This document shows, piece after piece, positions 1 to 6,897 of a DNA stretch of 19,312 bases (the first letter of the stretch is position 1; every line of letters starts with the position of its first letter). The DNA lies in NCBI GenBank assembly GCA_015233515.1, contig JADFXS010000030.1:1-19312 (forward strand). Direction: 5' to 3'. Made by a program: the position numbers and the translations under genes. The notes under the pieces are model-generated. The model did not search any database. It was not told where the DNA came from and saw only the letters and a list, made by a program, of their open reading frames with translations. This DNA comes from Deltaproteobacteria bacterium. Lineage in GTDB: Bacteria; Desulfobacterota; Desulfarculia; Adiutricales; JAGVGV01.

Positions 1-489
1 ATCAATCCTGCCAAGGTGCTGATCGTCTACTATTCCCGCTCCGGCAATACGCGTGAAACCGCCAATCAAATTCGTCAAATGCCCGGCGGCGATATTGTGG
101 AAATTCAAACGGTCGTGCCTTATCCTGACGATTACGATACGGTTACAAAACAGGCCAGGAAGGAATTGAGCTCAGGTTATAAACCCGCGCTAAAAACAAA
201 AGTTGGGAATATCATGTCCTACGATGTCATTTTCGTGGGTTCCCCAAACTGGTGGAGCACGATCGCCACTCCGGTCAAGTCGTTTTTGTCGGAATACGAT
301 TTATCCGGAAAAACCATTGTCCCGTTTATCACTCACGGTGGAGGCGGTTTGGCGCGAAGCGCTACGGACATCGCGGCGCTTTGCCCGCATTCAACCATTC
401 TGGATGGCCTGGCCGTCCGGGGCGAAAACGCAAAAAACGCGCAAAATAGTGTGTCAGAATGGTTGCGCAAACTTGGCATGGATAAATAG
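1..489 (+). CDS. flavodoxin, 5' end outside the window
   Basis: FMN-binding flavodoxin, a one- or two-electron carrier. The FMN phosphate-binding loop is at the start (YYSRSGNT), followed by a PNWWSTIATPVKSFL segment and a THGGGG loop, both typical of the short flavodoxin family often encoded beside aldo/keto reductases and cupins. The reading frame is open to base 1 (I-N-P-A-K before the loop). A GTG at 16 could be a start, but it leaves no residues ahead of the first beta strand and has no ribosome binding site, so I treat the gene as partial; many relatives carry an N-terminal export signal that would lie upstream. From 16 the product is 157 aa, close to a full flavodoxin domain. It is the first of several redox genes on the same strand. 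Confidence 0.85.
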   Translation: MNPAKVLIVYYSRSGNTRETANQIRQMPGGDIVEIQTVVPYPDDYDTVTKQARKELSSGYKPALKTKVGNIMSYDVIFVGSPNWWSTIATPVKSFLSEYDLSGKTIVPFITHGGGGLARSATDIAALCPHSTILDGLAVRGENAKNAQNSVSEWLRKLGMDK

Positions 490-506
490 TGTCTGGCGCT
501 TTTTAA

Positions 507-742
507 ATGGCCCCTTGTCGAAAGGGAAAGCAACCGGAAGATCAGAGCAACAGATGGCTAACATTGTCGAAGCAATAGCTAAAGACGTGGTCGCCTTTGC
601 CAATCGCGAAGAAAAATGGGTTTCAGTCGCTATTGAAGAAATCAAGCCGGATGATTGGGCGGAAAAGGTCTATAAACCGGATATTCTTGACAAAGCGGAG
701 AACCTATACAAGAAACCGGGATATAACCCCTTCAATTCCTGA
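507..742 (+). pseudogene. 4-oxalocrotonate tautomerase-like gene (PptA type) with a disrupted 5' end
   Basis: The open part from ATG 554 gives 62 residues with the signature of small tautomerases: GRSEQQ just upstream, then VSVAIEEIKPDDWAEKVYKP and a KKPGY end as in E. coli PptA. These enzymes use Pro-1 after the removed Met as the catalytic base, and ATG 554 lies about 15 codons too late to supply it. Upstream, ATG 507 followed by one extra G leads into Pro-Leu-Val-Glu, and one further extra base in the AGGG run near 523 would join this to Lys-Ala-Thr-Gly-Arg. Undoing both shifts gives about 77 residues, the length of E. coli PptA. I infer either a decayed gene or two base-calling errors at G runs. 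There is no clear ribosome binding site before 507 or 554. Confidence 0.65.
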
Positions 743-759
743 ATAGAGAGGACGGAAAA

Positions 760-1254
760 ATGAGCAATACAGCAATACTTTTGTCGCTTTTTCTGCTCGT
801 TTCAACAGGTGCTCTGGCGTCCCAGGCGCTGACCGCCGAAACAGAGAAAAAATCGCAAACCATATCTCGGGCCGGTTCTCAACCTTCCATAAAAGGGGCG
901 GCCGAATATTTTACCGGCAATGTCCGTGTTGATCCTTTGTTTCCTGCAAATGATTCGACGCACTTTTCCGGTGCTTATGTCACTTTCGAACCGGGGGCCA
1001 GGTCCGCGTGGCACGTTCACCCGGCAGGGCAGCATTTGCTGGTCATTACCGGCGTTGGTCGCACACAGGAGTGGGGAGGCCGGGTAGAGGAAATCAAACC
1101 GGGAGACGTGATCTGGTGCCCGCCAGGGATAAAGCATTGGCACGGAGCCTCACTCACTACCGCGATGACGCATATCGCCATCACGGGAACAATTAATGGC
1201 AAAAACGTTGAATGGATGGAAAAGGTCACCGACGAGCAATACAACGGTAAATAA
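760..1254 (+). CDS. exported cupin-domain protein
   Basis: Single-domain cupin of 164 aa. Residues 1-20 form a hydrophobic signal peptide ending near ALASQALTA, so the protein is probably periplasmic. The cupin barrel spans about 65-150: motif 1 includes [17 protein letters not shown], which supplies the usual metal-binding histidines and an acid-substituted position (Gln), and motif 2 is PPGIKHWHG. The sequence resembles the cupins annotated near (R)-mandelonitrile lyase-like and carboxymuconolactone decarboxylase-like proteins, whose substrates are mostly unknown. The start at 760 is supported by a GAGAGGACGG ribosome binding site. It lies 17 bases after the tautomerase remnant and directly before a broken aldo/keto reductase, a neighbourhood typical of this family. 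Confidence 0.88.
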   Translation: MSNTAILLSLFLLVSTGALASQALTAETEKKSQTISRAGSQPSIKGAAEYFTGNVRVDPLFPANDSTHFSGAYVTFEPGARSAWHVHPAGQHLLVITGVGRTQEWGGRVEEIKPGDVIWCPPGIKHWHGASLTTAMTHIAITGTINGKNVEWMEKVTDEQYNGK

Positions 1255-1287
1255 GGAGGCAATCTTGAGCATGCAGGCGAGCATATT

Positions 1288-1307
1288 CCCCACGGCTTGC
1301 CGGTGGG
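1288..1307. repeat. short palindromic repeat, copy 1
   Basis: CCCCACGGCTTGCCGGTGGG is an imperfect palindrome: arms CCCAC and GTGGG, with GGC-TT-GCC inside. It shares the core CGGCTTGCCG and the leading ATTCCCC with copy 2, about 68 bases downstream. Such GC-rich hairpins around a GGCTTGCC core look like dispersed intergenic repeats. Known mobile families of this type are moved by REP-associated transposases; none is visible here. Confidence 0.55.
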
Positions 1308-1355
1308 TTAGCGATTATAAACAAAGATGCTTCCGTTCCTTGCCTGTGGAAGATT

Positions 1356-1375
1356 CCCCGCGGCTTGCCGAGGGG
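1356..1375. repeat. short palindromic repeat, copy 2
   Basis: CCCCGCGGCTTGCCGAGGGG forms a hairpin with CCCC/GGGG outer and CGGC/GCCG inner arms, broken by one G-A mismatch. It is the second copy of the element at 1288-1307 and is preceded by the same ATTCCCC. It lies 21 bases before the first recognisable residue of the aldo/keto reductase remnant, so insertion or recombination at this element may have removed the true 5' end of that gene. Confidence 0.55.
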
Positions 1376-1396
1376 TACTTTAATAAAAAATTCGCC

Positions 1397-1615
1397 ATGG
1401 GAATGAGTTACGGCTATGGTCCGGCATCAGACAAGAACGAGATGATTTCACTGATTCATACAGCGATTGACCGTGGCGTCACATTTTTCAATACCGCCGA
1501 AGTGTACGGCCCGTTCACCAACGAAGAACTGCGTGATTTGAACGATGCGCTCTCGAAAATCAAGATTTCGGGAGATCGCTATCCGGCGGAATATGCGAAA
1601 AGAGTGGGCAACTAA
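1397..1615 (+). pseudogene. aldo/keto reductase remnant with a large internal deletion
   Basis: The reading frame joins the start of an aldo/keto reductase (MGMSYGYGP, then IDRGVTFFNTAEVYGP, the strand carrying the catalytic Asp/Tyr region of the family) directly to the extreme C-terminal tail (LNDALSKIKISGDRYPAEY). A normal family member is about 320-330 aa; only about 72 residues remain, so roughly 240 central residues, including the rest of the barrel and the NADPH site, are missing. Position 51 of the typical motif is Asn here (FFNTAEVYG) instead of the usual Asp. The join sits at GAAGAACTGCG, where both halves of a typical relative encode Glu-Leu, which suggests deletion between short homologies. 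Upstream the frame stays open to 1196 through two palindromic repeats but has no homology. No functional enzyme is expected. Confidence 0.82.
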
Positions 1616-1667
1616 AGTGCCGATCCCGGGCACTGCGAAGACAGATAATGCAAAAAGGATGATGCAT

Positions 1668-2207
1668 ATGTCAAAAAAGGTATTGGTACTGTCGGCCAGT
1701 CCAAGAAAAGGCGGAAACTCCGATCTGTTATGTGATCAGTTCATGCTTGAGGCTAAAGAAGCCGGTAATCAGGTGGAAAAAATATTTTTACGAGACAAAA
1801 AAATCAATCATTGTGTCGCCTGCGGCACCTGCCAAAGTAATGGCGGCAGGTGTGTGCAGAAGGATGATATGGCTGAAGTCCTTGATAAAATGATAGGTGC
1901 TGACGCGATCGTGATGGCAACACCTGTGTATTTTTATACCATGAATGGACAGATGAAAACATTGATCGATAGAACGTATCCCGGATATACCAGAATCGAC
2001 AACAAAGATATGTATTTCATCATGACCGCCGCGGTCGGCAGAAAAGACTTGCTGGTAAGAACCCTTGAAGGTTTCAGGGGGTTTACTTCCTGCCTGAGCG
2101 GAGCCAAGGAAAAAGGTGTCATCTATGGAACCGGGGCATGGGATATAGGAGACATTAAAGGCAGTCCGGCCATGACCCAGGCTTATGAAATGGGGAAAAA
2201 AGCATAG
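1668..2207 (+). CDS. flavodoxin-family NADPH-dependent FMN reductase (iron-sulfur flavoprotein-like)
   Basis: About 179 aa with the flavodoxin-like fold of the NADPH-dependent FMN reductase family. Residues 7-20 hold the FMN phosphate loop (LSASPRKGGNSDLL). Residues about 46-60 carry the Cys-rich stretch HCVACGTCQSNGGRC: the CxxCxxC spacing seen in iron-sulfur flavoproteins is partly present (C-A-C-G-T-C), so a cluster is possible but not certain. ATPVYFYTMNGQMKTLIDR is the conserved dimer and flavin-contact segment. I choose ATG 1668 (MSKK) over 1659 and 1662 because the AGGA at 1656 is then about 8 bases away. The frame is open upstream to 1545 through the reductase remnant in another frame, which I consider fortuitous. 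This is the only clearly intact cytoplasmic enzyme in the 5' redox array. Confidence 0.88.
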   Translation: MSKKVLVLSASPRKGGNSDLLCDQFMLEAKEAGNQVEKIFLRDKKINHCVACGTCQSNGGRCVQKDDMAEVLDKMIGADAIVMATPVYFYTMNGQMKTLIDRTYPGYTRIDNKDMYFIMTAAVGRKDLLVRTLEGFRGFTSCLSGAKEKGVIYGTGAWDIGDIKGSPAMTQAYEMGKKA

Positions 2208-2222
2208 GGCCAGGGGGATGAC

Positions 2223-2291
2223 GTGAATAGAAGAGAATTTTTAAAATATTCAACCGGCCGTGCCGGCTTTGAGGAGGCAGATCATGACTGA
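2223..2291 (+). pseudogene. stub of a Tat-signal protein
   Basis: A GTG after a GGGGGA ribosome binding site opens a 22-codon frame beginning VNRREFLKYSTGRAGF, a twin-arginine signal start almost the same as that of the DUF362 gene at 4236 (MNRRDFLKK). The frame loses all resemblance after about 14 residues and ends at the TGA at 2289-2291, overlapping the start of the next gene. I infer the 5' end of a former DUF362-like or other Tat-exported gene. It might instead act as a translated leader for the gene at 2284. Confidence 0.45.
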
Positions 2292-3216
2292 ATCCATTAC
2301 CCGCCGGTCGTTCATCAAGGGGAGCACCGTTCTGGGCGCATCATTGATCCTGGAAGCTAGTGCCGTCGGATGTATGCAGAAGCTCGCGTTCGCCGAAGGC
2401 AAAGTCGACATCGCGGCGGTGAAGGGCGCGGACTATTTCAAGAACACGATCAAAGCCGTGGAAATCCTCGGAGGCATGGGCAAATTCGTGTCGAAACAAT
2501 CGAAGGTGGGCCTACTGATCAATTCTCCTTGGGACTATCCGGGCAGTTACGTGAAACCGGAGATGACCCTGGCCGTGATTCAGATGTGCCGCGACGCCGG
2601 AGCGAAGGAGATCGGGGTCTTTCGAAGTCTCGGCGACGCCTACTGGCAGCGTAGCCCGCTCTCCCAAAAATTCGGCGACGAGGTCAGGAGCATCCGATCC
2701 CTGGGCGGTAATTATACGGAAGTGTCCCTTCCGCGCGGCCGGTCGTTGAAGAAAGCCGAGATCGCCAAAGGATTGTTGGATTGTGACGTATTTATCAACA
2801 TCCCGATCCCGAAGGATCATTCCGGGACACGCTTCACCGGGACCATGAAGAACATGATGGGTGCGACCTCCGGCGGCACCAACCGGTTTTTTCACCATGG
2901 ATCCGGAGGGAGCGGTTACTACGACGATGTCGAGTTTCTCTCCCAATGCATCGCCGATGTGAATCTGGTGAGAAAGCCGGATCTGTGTATCGTCGACGGA
3001 ACGGAAATGATCACGACAAACGGCCCGTATGGTCCGGGGAAACTGATCAAGCCCCAGAAAGTCTTCGCCGGTGTGGATCGGGTTGCGGTGGATATGTACG
3101 GCGCCAATCTGCTCGGCGTCAAGGGTGAAGAGATTCGAATGATCCAGATGGCGCATCAACATGGACTGGGCGAGATCAGCCTGGCGCAGCTTCAGATTCA
3201 GGAGGTAACCCTGTGA
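2284..3216 (+). CDS. DUF362 protein with Tat signal
   Basis: 310 aa. Residues 6-11 are a twin-arginine motif (TRRSFIKG), followed by a hydrophobic stretch and a possible cleavage at LAFA-EG; a Cys at about 32 (SAVGC) makes a weak lipobox. The mature part matches DUF362 (PF04015): an alternating alpha/beta domain with GAKEIGVF, a DCDVFINIPIPKDH segment, the TMKNMMG motif and a C-terminal VDGTEM strand. The family's reaction is not established; it is often found beside ferredoxins or fused to 4Fe-4S domains. The start at 2284 is set by GAGGAGG 8 bases upstream. The stop overlaps the GTG start of the next gene by 4 bases, so the two are translationally coupled. It is a paralogue of the gene at 4236. 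GC content and codon choice appear higher than in the genes before 2200. Confidence 0.88.
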   Translation: MTESITRRSFIKGSTVLGASLILEASAVGCMQKLAFAEGKVDIAAVKGADYFKNTIKAVEILGGMGKFVSKQSKVGLLINSPWDYPGSYVKPEMTLAVIQMCRDAGAKEIGVFRSLGDAYWQRSPLSQKFGDEVRSIRSLGGNYTEVSLPRGRSLKKAEIAKGLLDCDVFINIPIPKDHSGTRFTGTMKNMMGATSGGTNRFFHHGSGGSGYYDDVEFLSQCIADVNLVRKPDLCIVDGTEMITTNGPYGPGKLIKPQKVFAGVDRVAVDMYGANLLGVKGEEIRMIQMAHQHGLGEISLAQLQIQEVTL

Positions 3217-4136
3217 GAAGTGAGATTACGTTAGGAAAATGCCTCGGCTTGATCCTGCTTCTGATCGCGACGAGTGCCGCGTCATTGCAAGCGCCTGGAG
3301 ATATCTCCGGTTATCTACCCGCAAACGGTGAGGTTGCCGGCTGGACGCACAGCGACACGCCGAAGATCTATCGCGGCGATGAACTTTTCGCGATGATCGA
3401 CGGCGGGGCTGATATCTACTACGAGTACGGCTTCACGCAAGTGATGCGCGCCGAGTACAAAGATGTCCGCGGGAAATCGATCAAGCTGGAAATCTACGAA
3501 ATGGAAAGTCCGGCCGCGGCGTACGGCATGTATACATTCAAAGTCGGTGACGGTGGCAAAGCCCTGGCGATCGGCCAGGAAGCGCTCCTCCAAGATTACT
3601 ACCTCAACTTCTGGAAAGGAAACCTGCTGGTTACCGTGATCGGGCTGGACTCGGCGGAGGAAACCATTAATAGTGTCGTCGCGCTCGCCAAAGCCGTCGA
3701 CGCGCGCATCTCCAAGACGGGTGAACGGCCCGAACTGGCGGGCCTGCTACTCCGTGAGCCGCTCGCGTTTTCCCATCCGAAGTACGTTCGCGGATCCCTT
3801 GGCGTGATGAACAGCTACATCTTCGACACGGAGAACATCTTTCGCGTCCGTGAGGGCATGATCAGCGCCGTCGGCGATTGTCAGGCTTTCGTGTTTCGTT
3901 ACCGGGATGAAGGCGAGAGCGCCGAGACCTACGGACAGGCCGCCACGAGTCTCAAAGTCAGTCCCAAATTCACGAACCATACCCGGCAGGACAATCAGTA
4001 CTCGATGGTTGGTCGCGAGAAAGAGCTCGTCATGATCAATCAAACAGGCAGGTACATCGCCATCGTGATTGGGCAGAACCAGGATAAGGTAAAGTCGACC
4101 ACGGACCGATTGGTCGAGAAATTGAAAAGCCGATGA
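3213..4136 (+). CDS. exported DUF6599-like protein
   Basis: 307 aa with an N-terminal Sec-type signal or anchor (LGLILLLIATSAASLQA, residues about 11-27). The mature part contains GDELFAMIDGGADIYYEYGF, then a YEMESPAAAYGMYTFK segment, a pattern I recognise from DUF6599 proteins, which have no known reaction. The C-terminal third repeats a similar alpha/beta layout (a second lobe from about 170 on). The GTG start overlaps the TGA of the DUF362 gene (GTGA), and this overlap rather than a strong ribosome binding site decides the start. Being placed between two exported DUF362 genes, it probably acts in the same extracytoplasmic complex or pathway; this is inference. The name DUF6599 is from memory of family patterns. 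Confidence 0.72.
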   Translation: MRSEITLGKCLGLILLLIATSAASLQAPGDISGYLPANGEVAGWTHSDTPKIYRGDELFAMIDGGADIYYEYGFTQVMRAEYKDVRGKSIKLEIYEMESPAAAYGMYTFKVGDGGKALAIGQEALLQDYYLNFWKGNLLVTVIGLDSAEETINSVVALAKAVDARISKTGERPELAGLLLREPLAFSHPKYVRGSLGVMNSYIFDTENIFRVREGMISAVGDCQAFVFRYRDEGESAETYGQAATSLKVSPKFTNHTRQDNQYSMVGREKELVMINQTGRYIAIVIGQNQDKVKSTTDRLVEKLKSR

Positions 4137-4176
4137 AGCACAGCTGAGTTTCCGCTGTAAGCGAGATGAAAACAAA

Positions 4177-4192
4177 GTGGGGTTTGCCCCAC
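4177..4192. terminator. small perfect hairpin between DUF6599-like and DUF362 genes
   Basis: GTGGGG-TTTG-CCCCAC is a perfect 6-bp stem with a 4-base loop, 41 bases after the upstream stop and 44 bases before the next start. No T run follows on the + strand within 10 bases, so it is a weak terminator at best. It may instead be an mRNA-processing or attenuation hairpin that lowers expression of the downstream half of the module. Confidence 0.35.
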
Positions 4193-4235
4193 CGTCCGGC
4201 TGAAAAAACCATAAGAGAAAAATATCGAGGAATTT

Positions 4236-5156
4236 ATGAACCGTCGTGATTTCTTAAAGAAGACCATTGGGGGCAGTATCGTGGCCGGAGCCGCGTTGGC
4301 TTTCGGAGAGTACGCAAAACCATTGGCCGCCCCACTGAGTTCTCCCGCGGCGTACGATCTCGTCGCCGTGAAAGGAGGCGAGCCGGAGGTGATGTTCGAC
4401 AAGGCCGTCGCGTCGTTTGGTGGGATGGAAAAATTCGTGCCCAAGGGCAGCAATGTTTTGGTAAAGCCGAATATCGGCTGGGACGTGCCCGCGGAGCGCG
4501 CGGGCAACACGCACCCGAAACTCGTCGCGCGCATCATCGAGCATTGCCTGAACGCCGGAGCGAAAGAAGTCTCCGTGTTCGATCACACCTGCGAGCATTG
4601 GGTGCAATGCTACAAGAACAGCGGCATTGAAAAAGCGGTGAAAGACGCCGGCGGGAAGATTGTGTCCGGCGACAGCGAAGGATACTATCAACATGTCACC
4701 GTGCCTAAGGGGAAGCGGCTCACCGAGGCCAAGGTTCACGAACTCCTTTTGGACGCGGAAGTGTTTATCAATGTTCCGATTTTAAAGCATCACAGTTCTT
4801 CGATGATCACCATCGGCATGAAGAACCTGATGGGCGTGGTATGGGATCGCGCGTACTGGCACCGGAATGATCTTCATCAGTGTATTGCGGATTTCGCATC
4901 CTATCGCAAGCCCGAGCTGACCGTCGTGGATGCCTACAACGTGATGAAGCAGAACGGCCCGCGCGGGGTGTCCGTCGACGATGTCGTTTCGATGAAATCC
5001 CTGATCGTCTCCACGGACATCGTGGCCGCCGACGCCGCCGCGGTAAAACTCTTCGGCGCCGAGCCGGGCGACATTCGCTATATTCAGCTCGCGGCCCAGA
5101 TGAATCTCGGTCGGATCGATCTGGACGCCCTGTCGATTAACCGCATCAAGTTGTGA
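4236..5156 (+). CDS. second DUF362 protein with Tat signal
   Basis: 306 aa. MNRRDFLKK at residues 1-9 is a strong twin-arginine motif, followed by a hydrophobic, Gly/Ala-rich stretch and a likely cleavage near KPLAA-PLSS. The DUF362 core follows: VLVKPNIGWDVP, GAKEVSVFDH, the EVFINVPILKHHSSS strand and TIGMKNLMG. The KHH and KPN motifs are better kept here than in the paralogue at 2284, where the equivalent region is NSPWDYPG, so this copy is the more canonical. The start has GAGGA 5 bases upstream. It is separated from the polyferredoxin gene by 4 bases, which ties it to membrane electron transfer. The enzymatic reaction of the family is not known. Confidence 0.9.
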   Translation: MNRRDFLKKTIGGSIVAGAALAFGEYAKPLAAPLSSPAAYDLVAVKGGEPEVMFDKAVASFGGMEKFVPKGSNVLVKPNIGWDVPAERAGNTHPKLVARIIEHCLNAGAKEVSVFDHTCEHWVQCYKNSGIEKAVKDAGGKIVSGDSEGYYQHVTVPKGKRLTEAKVHELLLDAEVFINVPILKHHSSSMITIGMKNLMGVVWDRAYWHRNDLHQCIADFASYRKPELTVVDAYNVMKQNGPRGVSVDDVVSMKSLIVSTDIVAADAAAVKLFGAEPGDIRYIQLAAQMNLGRIDLDALSINRIKL

Positions 5157-5160
5157 CAAT

Positions 5161-6732
5161 ATGGGGCTTCACCAGTTAAAATCGTTTCGAGTCGGCGTGT
5201 CGGTTATGTTCTTCGTGCTGACCGCGTTTTTGTTTCTTGATTTCCGGAACATCGTTGAACCGTCCGTCGCCGGCGGATTACTGTACCTGCAGTTTGTTCC
5301 CTCGCTGCTGAAGTTCGCGAACGCAGCGGCTCTCGGCGCGGCCGGATTCATGGTGATCATGATCCTTACGGTTCTCTTCGGCCGTGTCTACTGCTCGACC
5401 GTCTGTCCTCTCGGAACGCTCCAGGATGTGATCAGCTTTGTGGCCGGGAAGAAAAGCAAATGGCGCGACTTCCGATTCTCCACGCCGCACAATGCCCTCC
5501 GGTATTCCATTCTCACCCTCACGGTTCTGTTTCTGATCGCGGGCAGCGGCTTTCTATTGAACCTTCTCGATCCGTTCAGCAACTTCGGCCGGATCTTCTC
5601 GAACCTGTTCCGCCCCGTTGTCCTTGTGGTGAACAATTTGGCCGCTATCGTGCTCGAAGGATTGGACGTGCACACACTCTACCGCGTGCAATGGGCGGTG
5701 TTTGCACCGGTATCCGCAATCGTTTCGTTGGCGATCCTGATGCTAATCGCCTGGCTTGCCGCGACACGCGGTCGCTTTTACTGTAACACCGTCTGTCCCG
5801 TGGGTGCGCTGTTGGGTCTGCTCTCGAAAATATCATTTCTTCAAATCAGCATTGATTCAGGAGTCTGCAAGGGATGCCAACTATGCGAAGGCGTGTGCAA
5901 GGCGGGTTGCATCGATAGTCGGAAAAAGACGGTGGATATCAGTCGCTGTGTTGGTTGCTATAATTGCTTTGCGATTTGTCCGAGAAAAGGACTGCGGTTC
6001 GAAAACAGATGGCGAAAACGTGCTACCGCGGCGCAGCCGGATCGCGAGCGGCGGGATTTTATTATCAACTCGGGAGTGTATCTCTTGGGACTCACCGGCT
6101 TCACAGAGGAAACCAAGCAGATCATCCAGAGCAGGCCGACAACGATTTTCGGGCTTGTAACGAGTCCGATCTCGCCGCCCGGTTCCGCGAGTATCGAGCA
6201 TTTTACCGGCACTTGCACAGCGTGTCATCTCTGCGTGAGCGCCTGCCCGTCACGCGTGCTCGTGCCTTCGTTTCTTGAATTCGGATTCCTTGGAATAATG
6301 CAGCCAAGGATGAATTTCCAATCGGGCCACTGCAACTACGACTGCACGATCTGCATGGAAGTTTGCCCCAGCGACGCCATTCTACCATTGACGGTGGAAA
6401 AGAAAAAACTCACGCAGTTGGGCGTCGCGAAGTTCATCAAAGAGAACTGCGTGGTCTATACGGACAACAAGGATTGCGGTGCGTGTTCCGAGCACTGTCC
6501 GACTAAAGCGGTGGACATGGTGCCGTATCCGAACCCGACGAACAAGCGGCTCGTGATCCCGGAAGTGAAGCCGGAATACTGCATCGGCTGCGGAGGGTGC
6601 GAACACGCCTGCCCCACGAAGCCTTACAAAGCTATCTACGTGGACGGAAATCCGGTGCACAAACTCGCCAAGAAACCGGTGGTGAAGAAGATCGAAAAGA
6701 AGGTTGATGATAATGCGGACTTTCCATTCTGA
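5161..6732 (+). CDS. membrane-bound polyferredoxin (NapH/NosR-like 4Fe-4S protein)
   Basis: 523 aa. The N-terminal part has about five membrane segments (near 10-28, 54-74, 114-137, 150-167, 180-202) with the two CxxxCP motifs typical of NapH/NosR/RdxA-type quinol-linked proteins, at Cys78/Cys82 (CSTVCPLG) and Cys208/Cys212 (CNTVCPVG). Ferredoxin motifs follow: CKGCQLCEGVC from 236, CVGCYNCFAICP near 263, CTACHLCVSACP from 352, CNYDCTICMEVCP near 393, CGACSEHCP near 443 and CIGCGGCEHACP near 478. Several 4Fe-4S clusters are therefore likely. An RRDF motif at 297-300 followed by a hydrophobic run resembles an internal Tat signal. I infer electron transfer between the quinone pool or cytoplasm and the DUF362/DUF6599 proteins. 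There is no clear ribosome binding site; the 4-base gap suggests coupled translation. The Lys-rich tail is not conserved in the motif-bearing part. Confidence 0.9.
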   Translation: MGLHQLKSFRVGVSVMFFVLTAFLFLDFRNIVEPSVAGGLLYLQFVPSLLKFANAAALGAAGFMVIMILTVLFGRVYCSTVCPLGTLQDVISFVAGKKSKWRDFRFSTPHNALRYSILTLTVLFLIAGSGFLLNLLDPFSNFGRIFSNLFRPVVLVVNNLAAIVLEGLDVHTLYRVQWAVFAPVSAIVSLAILMLIAWLAATRGRFYCNTVCPVGALLGLLSKISFLQISIDSGVCKGCQLCEGVCKAGCIDSRKKTVDISRCVGCYNCFAICPRKGLRFENRWRKRATAAQPDRERRDFIINSGVYLLGLTGFTEETKQIIQSRPTTIFGLVTSPISPPGSASIEHFTGTCTACHLCVSACPSRVLVPSFLEFGFLGIMQPRMNFQSGHCNYDCTICMEVCPSDAILPLTVEKKKLTQLGVAKFIKENCVVYTDNKDCGACSEHCPTKAVDMVPYPNPTNKRLVIPEVKPEYCIGCGGCEHACPTKPYKAIYVDGNPVHKLAKKPVVKKIEKKVDDNADFPF

Positions 6733-6897
6733 TGCCATGGAAACAAAATGCTCACGTTTGCGGTCAAAAAATCTCATTCAGAGCAAAGTTGGAATGGAAA
6801 AATAGCGTCTTGGACCTTTAATCACTGAGCAGATCCATCCAAGTCAACGCACAGTATTTTCCGACAGAACTTGCGCGGAGGTCTCTTACCTGTGGTG

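Noticed and set aside
1619..1635. GTGCC...GGCAC hairpin after the reductase remnant
   Set aside because: Five pairs, no T run, and lies within the upstream region of an expressed-looking gene.
2512..3162. Long minus-strand open frame (216 codons)
   Set aside because: It mirrors the DUF362 gene, has no family motif and no ribosome binding site; the plus-strand frame has clear domain evidence.
4040..4739. Minus-strand open frames opposite the second DUF362 gene
   Set aside because: Low-complexity translations with no motifs; they cross a gene boundary and the hairpin at 4177.
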